A DNA stretch of 6,310 nucleotides, from assembly GCA_017481185.1 (NCBI GenBank), contig JAFUPO010000387.1, forward strand, positions 1-6,310, in the 5' to 3' direction. Positions within the stretch are counted from its first letter, which is position 1. Each line of letters starts with the position of its first letter. Origin of the DNA: Clostridia bacterium (GTDB taxonomy: Bacteria > Bacillota_A > Clostridia > Christensenellales > Aristaeellaceae). Shown piece after piece: positions 1 through 5,100 of the stretch. Position numbers and translations under genes: made by a program. The notes beneath the pieces are model-generated. The model saw only the letters and a program-made list of their open reading frames with translations. It ran no database searches and was not told the origin of the DNA.

Positions 1-21
1 CAGAGCAAGCAGCTTCTTCAT
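1..21 (-). CDS. Partial gene start, exported protein (N-terminus only)
   Basis: Only the first seven codons are in the window, reading MKKLLAL on the minus strand; the rest lies beyond the left edge. A GGGAGGA ribosome-binding site at 31-37 sits nine bases before the ATG, which supports the start. Two lysines followed by a Leu/Ala stretch is how a Sec signal peptide or lipoprotein signal begins. The gene lies directly downstream of a YesM/YesN-type two-component operon on the same strand. In Clostridia that position is often taken by a sugar ABC-transporter substrate-binding lipoprotein, so that is the best guess, but it is inference from context and the visible residues cannot confirm it. 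Confidence 0.6.
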
Positions 22-68
22 GGTTGGGTATCCTCCCTAAATAGATTAATGACAATCAACAGAATACC

Positions 69-102
69 ACAAAACCCCCGGATCTGAAAATGACCGGGGG
101 TT
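69..102 (-). terminator. Intrinsic terminator after the response regulator gene
   Basis: A 9-bp perfect stem, AACCCCCGG (73-81) with CCGGGGGTT (94-102), closes a 12-base loop. On the minus strand it is followed by a short T run (TTTTGTGG). It lies about 70 bases past the regulator's stop codon, so it should end the kinase/regulator transcript before the partial gene at the left edge. The plus side is also T-rich, but no plus-strand gene is there to terminate. Confidence 0.75.
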
Positions 103-128
103 GGTTTTCATGATGTTTTGTTGGTTTT
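100..128. promoter_or_regulatory. Candidate AraC-type operator: 20-bp-spaced direct repeat
   Basis: GTTGGTTTT occurs at 100-108 and again, identically, at 120-128, an exact 20-bp period (two helical turns). AraC-family regulators commonly bind direct repeats on one face of the helix with about this spacing. The repeat lies upstream of the partial minus-strand gene and downstream of a gene for an AraC-type regulator. The first copy overlaps the terminator stem, and the surroundings are T-rich, so chance is possible. Binding by the neighbouring regulator is inference. Confidence 0.35.
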
Positions 129-170
129 TGTGCCGAAATCTGACGATTGATGGGCAAAAATGATTTTTAT

Positions 171-1754
171 TCAGAAATCATGATCTTTTTTCAGATGAAA
201 CTGGCGATAATTTCCGGGAGATTCGCCACATTCACGCTTGAACAGCCGCATGAAGTGCTCCATGGTTTTATAGCCCACCGCCTCAGCAATTGCATAGATG
301 CGAAGGTCTGTAGTGGCTAAAAGCTCCTTGGCCGCTCCCATGCGCACCTGGGTTAGATAATCAGAATAGGAGGAGCCAAACCGGCGCTTGAAAAGGGTGC
401 AAAAGTATTTTTCGTTGTAACCGCTTTGCTCGGCTACCTCATGGAGGGTGAGATCAGGGCGCATATAACTGCTGTCTATATACCGCCGGGCCTTGAGCAG
501 CGGATCGGGGGTGTGCTGGGTATAGTTGACCTCAAAGTATTCCATAATCTTGCGCAGCACAGACATGAAATAGATCACAATTTCTCGCTGGCTTTGCAAC
601 TCATGGATGCGCTGATAAAGCTGGTGATCCAGCCCCAGCTTGTAGGCGATTTGCACATCCAAAAAACCGATTTCATAATAAACATTGAACAGATAGAACA
701 GCGCATAGGCCTGAGCTTTGCCCAGCGGCAGCTCCATCAGGCGGCTAGTCACCGCCTGCTGCTCCCTATGGGCGCGTACAAAATCCGCATCAATAGCAGC
801 CCTTATCAGAGGGAGCTGCGCCTGCCCAGCAGTTAGCGCGGAGAGCGGATTAAACTTGCTGTAGGCATTGAAATCATAAATGCCGCCGGGGCCCAGCACA
901 TAGCGCAGGGTAGTGTTGACCTCCGCTTGTGACAGCGCATCGAAAAAGCGCTTCTCCGGCGCTCCTGCTTCCACAAAGGAAACGCCCACCGTGCAGGGGA
1001 TGTTCATATAGTTTTTCCACGCGGTCTTGACCAGGCTGAGAAAGGAGAGAGCGCTTTGAAAGGATCTTTTGGCAGGGGCCAGGGAATAGAAAAGAAAGTG
1101 CCGTGAAGCATCAAAAGAATAAAAGGCATCGCAAGAGCGGATCAGGGGAACCTGATTCACCAGTTGTGTTAGGGGATCAATCAGCGTTTTTTGAATATCG
1201 CTGCCTAAACGAGCCATTTCACGATAGAGATCATCCACAAAAAAGCAGGCCAGCACATATCCCTTATCCAAATCGGGGAGAACTCTAGGCGCGGCATCGT
1301 GCAGGATAACATCCTTCAATAGTCCGTTGGCAGAGGGGGCTGTGGAGGGGGAAGCGGCGGCAGAGCTTCGGCCCTGCTTGTCTAATTTGGCTCGAGCTGA
1401 CCGGAGCACCTCCTGAAGCTTTTCCGGCCCTAGATCCTGCTTGAGCAAATAGTCTTCCGCGCCCTTTTTAAATGCATCCTTTACCAGCTGAAAATCATCA
1501 AAGGCGCTTAATACCAAAATCAGGGGCTGCTGACCTTGGGCATGAAGGCCGTCAATCAATTCCAGTCCTGAGCAAAGGGGCATTTTAATATCGGTGATAA
1601 CCAGGTCCGGCGGCTGCTGGCAGCAGGCCTCCAGAGCAGCCTTGCCGTTGACATAGCAGCCCAGCAGGCGAAAGCCTTCCTTTTCCCAGTCCACCATGCG
1701 CTCCAGGGCGGTGCGTACCATGATCTCATCGTCAGCTACGATTGCGGTATACAT
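171..1754 (-). CDS. YesN-type response regulator, AraC-family DNA-binding output
   Basis: This 527-residue cytoplasmic transcription factor is the output half of a two-component system. Residues 1-120 form a receiver domain: acidic pocket D8/D9/E10, phospho-acceptor D55 in LVITDIKMP, S83 in VLSAFDD, and the conserved lysine K105 in DYLLK. A long middle region (about 140-410) of the kind seen in YesN proteins has no clear motif. Residues about 420-519 are a complete AraC/XylS domain with two helix-turn-helix units, the first around LTLHEVAEQSGY and the second around IYAIAEAVGYKTMEHF, ending in the family signature RLFKRECGESPGNYR. The ATG overlaps the kinase stop by one base (TAATG), and AAGGAGG at 1765-1771, inside the kinase coding end, is its ribosome-binding site, so translation is probably coupled. 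All receiver residues are intact. The target is probably the exported-protein gene at the left edge, by context. The specific signal is not known. Confidence 0.95.
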   Translation of the reverse strand: MYTAIVADDEIMVRTALERMVDWEKEGFRLLGCYVNGKAALEACCQQPPDLVITDIKMPLCSGLELIDGLHAQGQQPLILVLSAFDDFQLVKDAFKKGAEDYLLKQDLGPEKLQEVLRSARAKLDKQGRSSAAASPSTAPSANGLLKDVILHDAAPRVLPDLDKGYVLACFFVDDLYREMARLGSDIQKTLIDPLTQLVNQVPLIRSCDAFYSFDASRHFLFYSLAPAKRSFQSALSFLSLVKTAWKNYMNIPCTVGVSFVEAGAPEKRFFDALSQAEVNTTLRYVLGPGGIYDFNAYSKFNPLSALTAGQAQLPLIRAAIDADFVRAHREQQAVTSRLMELPLGKAQAYALFYLFNVYYEIGFLDVQIAYKLGLDHQLYQRIHELQSQREIVIYFMSVLRKIMEYFEVNYTQHTPDPLLKARRYIDSSYMRPDLTLHEVAEQSGYNEKYFCTLFKRRFGSSYSDYLTQVRMGAAKELLATTDLRIYAIAEAVGYKTMEHFMRLFKRECGESPGNYRQFHLKKDHDF

Positions 1755-3493
1755 TAGGTGGCATCCTCCTTGGGCAGATAATTGGCCGGCAGCGTCAATG
1801 TGATCAGCGTTCCTTCATCTAGATGGCTAATAACGGCCATGGTACATTGGCCAGGGCAGTTAAGCTCCAGCCGACGGCGCACATTGGCCATACCGATGGC
1901 GTGGGAGGAGGCGCTGCCCTGGCTTTGCCAGGCAGCCAGAATCTCCGGCGGGATCCCTACGCCATTATCAGAAACTTGCAATACCAGCTGCTCCTTTTCC
2001 AGCCGACTGGATACACGAATCTCTCCGGGCGCCTCCACCTCGGGAAAGGCGTGCTGAATGGCGTTTTCCACCAGGGGCTGCAAAAGCAGCTTGGGGATGC
2101 GGCAATCCAGCGAATCGCCGCTCAGATCATAGGAAACGGTAAAGCTGCCCGGGCGACGAATTTCCATAATGGAGATATAGGAGCGCAAAAGCCGGATTTC
2201 GTCAGCCAGGGTGTAGCGCTCGTTGGGATTGCGCAGCACACAGCGAAGAATGTCCATAAGAGAAGCGGCCATATCGCGGATGGAATCAAAATTGGCCAGC
2301 TGCGCCATAAAACGAATGGTGTTGACGGTGTTAAGCAGAAAGTGAGGATTGATCTCGCTTTGCAGGGCTTTGAGCTCCTCTTGGTATTTCTCCTTTTCGC
2401 GAGATTGATTTTCTAGGATCAGGGCTGCCATACGAGAACTGGTTTCATTAAAATTTTCCTCCAGGCGAATCAGCTCCTGATGGCCCTTGGGCTCGATCCG
2501 GTAAGCAAAATCGCCTGCCTGCAAATGGGCCATGCCTTCACCCAGCGCCTGTACCGGCTGGATGATCCGCTTTAAAAAGAGGCGGGAATATAGCACAAAG
2601 AGCAGAAACATCGCCATCAGAAGGGCCAGAACTGCCGCTAGGGTCAGGCTATAGGAGGAAAACACCAAATCATTATCCACCAGCGTCAGGATAGCCAGAT
2701 TCGTACGGGGGATTTGGGTCAGGGTATACCAATCATAGCCTCCTAAATCTTCCCCCTGAGAGAGCAGGCTCGCCTGGGCAGCCTGGGCGGCTGCCTGATC
2801 GCCAGCCAGCAGTTTTTGCCCATCCACAAGAAATGTGCGCCCAGCAGGCACGGAGGCATTATACTCGGCAATCAATTCTTCCGCGGAAGTGGAAAAATAT
2901 AGGCAGCCTACGGACAGGGCAGAGGGCCTGCGAGGCTCCTGCACGCTTAACGCCGCGCAGAGCAGCACATCCCCAGGATGGTTGGTTGTGTACTGCAAAA
3001 GAGATGCTGAAACGCTCCCCACGGTTACCAGATTGGGCTCCTTTAGCGCCTGCTGATAAACGGGTTCAGCCTGGGCTTGGGCCACGGGCGCAGCCAGGCC
3101 GGCAGCCAGGTCGTAGTAGGTTCCGTCTGTCAGATAGAGGTGCAGCGCTTCAATATTTTCATCCCGGACGGCCATGTAATCAAAGATCCGCTTGAAATGC
3201 TGGGTGTGATTATAGCGCTCTTGGCGATCAGCAGGCAGCTGATCCAGCAGGTTGACTACTTCTTGATCGTTGCCCAGCAAAAAATAAGCCAGGCCCAATG
3301 AAGCCTCCTGCACCTCGGCCCTAAGGGCGGTTGACACAGAGGTGTGCATGGCGTCAATGGTTTCGTTGGCGTCTGCAATCAGCTTCTGCCCAAAGAGCAC
3401 GGTAACCACGGCTACCACCAGCACAATGGGCAGCACAATCAGCAGCAGAAAAGAACGGTAGTACATCGCTTTGAGCCCCGTGGGTCGATGCAT
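1754..3493 (-). CDS. YesM-type membrane sensor histidine kinase
   Basis: This 579-residue inner-membrane sensor phosphorylates the regulator encoded just downstream. In order: a transmembrane helix at about 13-34; an extracytoplasmic sensor region at about 35-275, consistent in size with a Cache-like domain although no ligand motif is visible; a second transmembrane helix at about 281-303; a HAMP linker at about 305-360 (KRIIQPVQALGEGM); a short charged coiled coil; then the His_kinase domain with phospho-acceptor H384 in INPHFLLNT. The ATPase part has the N box (LVENAIQHAF, N477), the DNGVGI motif at 509-514 and GMANVRRRL near 534. These features define the YesM/LytS-like kinase class rather than the EnvZ class. 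The ATG at 3493 is preceded by a strong AGGAGGAGGGGG site at 3500-3511. Length and motifs are complete. The ligand is unknown; kinases of this class often control uptake of sugars or oligosaccharides. Confidence 0.95.
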   Translation of the reverse strand: MHRPTGLKAMYYRSFLLLIVLPIVLVVAVVTVLFGQKLIADANETIDAMHTSVSTALRAEVQEASLGLAYFLLGNDQEVVNLLDQLPADRQERYNHTQHFKRIFDYMAVRDENIEALHLYLTDGTYYDLAAGLAAPVAQAQAEPVYQQALKEPNLVTVGSVSASLLQYTTNHPGDVLLCAALSVQEPRRPSALSVGCLYFSTSAEELIAEYNASVPAGRTFLVDGQKLLAGDQAAAQAAQASLLSQGEDLGGYDWYTLTQIPRTNLAILTLVDNDLVFSSYSLTLAAVLALLMAMFLLFVLYSRLFLKRIIQPVQALGEGMAHLQAGDFAYRIEPKGHQELIRLEENFNETSSRMAALILENQSREKEKYQEELKALQSEINPHFLLNTVNTIRFMAQLANFDSIRDMAASLMDILRCVLRNPNERYTLADEIRLLRSYISIMEIRRPGSFTVSYDLSGDSLDCRIPKLLLQPLVENAIQHAFPEVEAPGEIRVSSRLEKEQLVLQVSDNGVGIPPEILAAWQSQGSASSHAIGMANVRRRLELNCPGQCTMAVISHLDEGTLITLTLPANYLPKEDAT

Positions 3494-3527
3494 CTCAATC
3501 CCCCTCCTCCTGCGTTCACTTGCTTTT

Positions 3528-3557
3528 ATTATAGCATGAGTGAAGGGGTGGAGGCAA
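3528..3557 (-). promoter_or_regulatory. Sigma-A-type promoter for the kinase/regulator operon
   Basis: On the minus strand a perfect -10 box TATAAT (3528-3533) is preceded by TGC, giving an extended -10. A -35-like TTGCCT (3552-3557) lies 18 bp upstream. The -35 box sits immediately past the spoIIID stop codon, so the operon has its own promoter squeezed into the 66-bp gap. Transcription would start about 25 bases before the ATG, with room for the ribosome-binding site. No terminator hairpin is visible between spoIIID and the kinase, so read-through from spoIIID is also possible. Confidence 0.7.
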
Positions 3558-3559
3558 TC

Positions 3560-3826
3560 TTATCCCGCGGCGCCGCTGCGAAGATGCTGGTATTTAACCT
3601 TGGTGGCAGCGCCGCCGCGCAAATGGCGCACAGCTTTGTTGTAAGCTAGCAAATGAGCGACCTGGGCGGCCAAGGTCTGGTTGATGCGAGGCAGCCGCTC
3701 CCCCATATCCTTATGGACGGAGGATTTGGAAACGCCGAATTTGGCAGCAGCTTGCCGTACCGTGGCTTGGTTTTCAAGCATATAGACAGCGATGGCCAGG
3801 CATCGTTCCTGAATATACTCGTGCAT
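3560..3826 (-). CDS. spoIIID: Sporulation transcriptional regulator SpoIIID
   Basis: This 88-residue DNA-binding protein acts in the mother cell during sporulation, where in Bacillus it activates or represses many sigma-E-dependent genes and helps switch on sigK. The sequence matches the family from the first residue: MHEYIQER, a helix-turn-helix at about 20-42 (TVRQAAAKFGVSKSSVHKD), the ERLPRIN segment, and the C-terminal basic hallmark RHLRGGAATKVKY. Length is close to the 93 residues of the B. subtilis protein; the extreme tail (HLRSGAAG) differs, as is usual. The start is supported by GGGAGG at 3834-3839, seven bases upstream. The gene stands alone, divergent from an exported-protein gene and upstream of a two-component operon, and no mreB-like neighbour is visible. 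It is the strongest evidence that the organism forms endospores or descends from one that did. Confidence 0.96.
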   Translation of the reverse strand: MHEYIQERCLAIAVYMLENQATVRQAAAKFGVSKSSVHKDMGERLPRINQTLAAQVAHLLAYNKAVRHLRGGAATKVKYQHLRSGAAG

Positions 3827-3854
3827 AAAGAAGCCTCCCTCAAAACGTTTGTAC

Positions 3855-3883
3855 AGGCTATGAAGGAGCAGGAAGGGTTATGC
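3855..3883 (-). promoter_or_regulatory. Candidate sigma-E promoter of spoIIID
   Basis: On the minus strand, a -10-like CATAGCCT (3855-3862) matches the CATA core and final T of the sigma-E consensus CATACAnT. GCATAACC (3876-3883), 13 bp upstream, carries the ATA core of the -35. Transcription would begin near 3847, leaving about 20 untranslated bases with the ribosome-binding site in the right place. spoIIID is a sigma-E gene in Bacillus, so the match is expected biologically. The -35 is weak beyond its core. Confidence 0.45.
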
Positions 3884-3889
3884 CTTGGA

Positions 3890-3909
3890 TGAACGCTGTG
3901 TGAACGCTG
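3890..3909. repeat. Tandem direct repeat TGAACGCTG, 11-bp period
   Basis: TGAACGCTG is present at 3890-3898 and again at 3901-3909, one helical turn apart, in the divergent gap between spoIIID and the exported-protein gene. It lies 6 bp beyond the candidate sigma-E -35 box, where a regulator could act on either promoter. No known operator was recognised. Confidence 0.4.
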
Positions 3910-3933
3910 AATGATGCCTTTGTGAAAAAAGAC

Positions 3934-3970
3934 TTGTATTTTTCTCTAAAACATGATAATATTTTATCAT
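3934..3970 (+). promoter_or_regulatory. Promoter region with overlapping dyad, upstream of the exported protein
   Basis: TTGTAT (3934-3939) and TAATAT (3957-3962) are 17 bp apart and form a plausible sigma-A promoter for the plus-strand gene. The -10 lies inside a perfect inverted repeat, ATGATAA (3953-3959) and TTATCAT (3964-3970), separated by TATT. A dyad across a -10 box is a typical repressor position. The alternative -10 GATAAT would give only a 15-bp spacer. No T tract follows, so the dyad is not an intrinsic terminator. Confidence 0.45.
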
Positions 3971-4015
3971 TAAAAAGGTGCTCGGCCAAAATTCAATAAG
4001 GAGTGGTGTTTACCC

Positions 4016-4843
4016 ATGAAGAAACTGGTAGCATTGGTTTTAATGGCCCTGATGATGGTTTCCCTTCTGGTTCCTGCTTTGGCAGCCAACATGGAGATTG
4101 CTGGCGTTGAAGTGAAGTACTTGCTGGATCCTGAAAAAGTGCTGGGCGAAGATGGCAAGCCTACCGAAGAAGTCCTGAAGATTCTGGGCTATGGCGGCAA
4201 GGTAAAGAATCGCGGTATGCAGTTTCTGGATGTTGAAGGCATGGCCTACAATGAGGCTGGCTGGAGCAACCGCGTGCGCATCAAGCAGGGCGATGAAGAG
4301 TATGACGTTACCTTCAAAAAGCGCTATACTGTGGAAAACGGCGACATCGATGCCGCTCTGACCCTGGCTGCCCAGGAGGGCTTCACCGCTGATCTGGAAG
4401 ATTACGAAGCCGAGCTGGACTGGGGCTACAATAAGCTGACCCTGTCCATCGCCACTGAGTCCAGCGTGGCCAAGGTGGGCTATGATGACACCGTGCTGCC
4501 CAACCTGGAGGACTCCATCGCCATGGTGAAGGAAACCATGCCCGAGGCCCTTAAGGCTGTGGAAGCTGACATCGGCGCTGCCGTCCTGTGCGGCCCCATC
4601 TACTATCCTCGCTACACCGGCGAACTGGCTGGCATGGAGCTGGATATTGAAATCTGCGCCATCACCAATCAGAAGAGCGGCGAAACCGAGTATGTGTGCG
4701 AAGTGGCCTTCTCCACCGACACCTACGAAGAAGCGGTTGGCAAGCGCGATGAGATCATGAAGATTCTGGACGACGCCGGCATCCTCATCAAGGAAGACGG
4801 CTTGAAGACCAACAAGATTCTCAACGCTTACCTGGGTGAATAA
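4016..4843 (+). CDS. Exported protein of unknown function, CYTH-like (triphosphate tunnel) pattern
   Basis: A 275-residue protein with a clear Sec signal peptide: MKK, a hydrophobic core to about residue 19, then PALA with probable cleavage after A23. There is no lipobox cysteine, so the mature protein should be released or surface-held. I do not recognise the family with certainty. The mature part resembles the CYTH / triphosphate-tunnel layout: VEVK (E32, K34) early, RVRIK (R86, R88, K90), TFKKR (99-103), EAELD (E131, E133), ELDIE (E208, D210, E212) and CEVAF (E229), that is, alternating charged residues on successive strands. The first Glu of the usual ExExK is Gly30. The start has AAGGAG at 3998-4003, a rather long 12 bases upstream. 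Codons beyond roughly the first 60 favour C-ending forms strongly, which suggests good expression. It stands alone, divergent from spoIIID and convergent with proA. The coding call is firm; the fold is a moderate-confidence inference, and enzyme activity is unproven. Confidence 0.9.
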   Translation: MKKLVALVLMALMMVSLLVPALAANMEIAGVEVKYLLDPEKVLGEDGKPTEEVLKILGYGGKVKNRGMQFLDVEGMAYNEAGWSNRVRIKQGDEEYDVTFKKRYTVENGDIDAALTLAAQEGFTADLEDYEAELDWGYNKLTLSIATESSVAKVGYDDTVLPNLEDSIAMVKETMPEALKAVEADIGAAVLCGPIYYPRYTGELAGMELDIEICAITNQKSGETEYVCEVAFSTDTYEEAVGKRDEIMKILDDAGILIKEDGLKTNKILNAYLGE

Positions 4844-4849
4844 CGAGTC

Positions 4850-4879
4850 AAAAAATGCCCGGCATCTGATGATGCCGGG
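4850..4879 (-). terminator. Hairpin terminator for minus-strand (proA) transcripts
   Basis: A perfect 9-bp stem, CCCGGCATC (4858-4866) with GATGCCGGG (4871-4879), has a TGAT loop. Six A's at 4850-4855 give a six-T tract on the minus strand, whereas no T tract follows on the plus strand. It therefore fits termination of leftward transcription arriving from proA, not termination of the exported-protein gene. Confidence 0.65.
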
Positions 4880-5093
4880 TCAGACCGTTGATAAACCCCG
4901 CAAACGCAAAATTCCTGCCCTCTGGCAGGAATTTTTGCTTACTGCGTTGGCATCGGCAGCAAATTTCGGTCATTTACGTCTATGTAAACTCCCTCATTTG
5001 CAGCCTCGCCGCCTTGCCTTGCAGGGCTTCTAAACGGTCTGCCAGATCGCCGACTTTGTCGATGATCTGGCTCGGCATCTGATGATGCCGGGT
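4861..5093. repeat. Pair of identical 21-bp hairpin repeats bounding the element
   Basis: The 21 bases at 4860-4880 recur exactly at 5073-5093, 213 bp apart; each has the core CGGCATC-TGAT-GATGCCG. The copies are in the same loop orientation. Just beyond each copy the sequence differs, with A's on the left of one and T's on the right of the other. Within roughly 35 bases of each end the left end and the inverted right end can be aligned, with CAGACC facing CAGATC after the hairpin. Confidence 0.7.
4908..4936 (+). terminator. Terminator-like hairpin after the exported-protein gene (bidirectional)
   Basis: A 12-bp stem, AAAATTCCTGCC (4908-4919) with GGCAGGAATTTT (4924-4935), closes a CTCT loop and runs into a T tract (4932-4936). 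The symmetric A/T base means it could work on both strands. It is the first hairpin with a T tract 65 bases past the stop codon at 4843. It is also hairpin A of the structured element, so it may be a folded arm rather than a full stop. Confidence 0.65.
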
Positions 5094-5097
5094 TTTT
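5071..5097 (+). terminator. Plus-strand intrinsic terminator at the right end of the element
   Basis: CTCGGCATC (5071-5079) pairs with GATGCCGGG (5084-5092), nine pairs including one U-G wobble, around a TGAT loop and directly followed by TTTTT (5093-5097). It would end any rightward transcript that passed the hairpin at 4908-4936, or a separate RNA made from the element, before it runs antisense into proA. Confidence 0.75.
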
Positions 5098-5100
5098 CAT

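Larger units (their letters stand above)
4850..5097. other. Structured, hairpin-rich element between convergent genes
   Basis: This stretch fills almost the whole gap between the stop codons at 4843 and 5101. Helices in order: hairpin 4858-4879; a 9-bp long-range helix CAGACCGTT (4881-4889) with AACGGTCTG (5033-5041); inside it hairpin A (4903-4948), hairpin B (4949-5010) and hairpin C (5011-5027), which abut; then hairpin D (5041-5071, outer stem GCCAGATC/GATCTGGC); and a terminator hairpin (5071-5092). Hairpin B stacks GGC/GCC, GGC/GCC, GCAAAT/ATTTGC and TTTAC/GTAAA with small internal loops. G-U pairs that exist only in the plus-strand RNA (5014-5024, 4978-4983, 5072-5091, 5049-5063) outnumber the one that exists only in the minus-strand RNA. 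The two ends are imperfect inverted copies. It may be a structured RNA, a MITE-like repeat or a shared 3' UTR. No family was recognised and no strong internal promoter is visible. Confidence 0.55.

Noticed and set aside
426..836. 136-codon plus-strand frame opposite the response regulator gene
   Set aside because: It is antisense to the AraC-type and middle regions of a well-supported gene and has no recognisable motif or ribosome-binding site.
1823..2416. 197-codon plus-strand frame opposite the histidine kinase domain
   Set aside because: It is the complement of conserved kinase motifs, with no independent signs of coding.
3567..3620. GC-rich inverted repeat (GCGGCGC / GCGCCGC) near the end of spoIIID
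   Set aside because: It lies inside coding sequence for the Arg/Gly/Ala-rich SpoIIID C-terminus and has no T tract, so codon composition explains it.
3646..3843. 65-codon minus-strand frame overlapping spoIIID in another frame
   Set aside because: The overlapping frame matches SpoIIID end to end, and this one has no motif.
4848..4973. 41-codon minus-strand frame starting MTEICCRCQR, with clustered cysteines
   Set aside because: The only purine-rich site is about 15 bases from the ATG, the frame runs through two terminator-type hairpins, and after the cysteines the residues show no protein-like pattern.
4836..5082. Plus-strand frames of 64-65 codons across the gap after the exported-protein gene
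   Set aside because: They read through hairpin stems, lack ribosome-binding sites, and have composition unlike the real genes.
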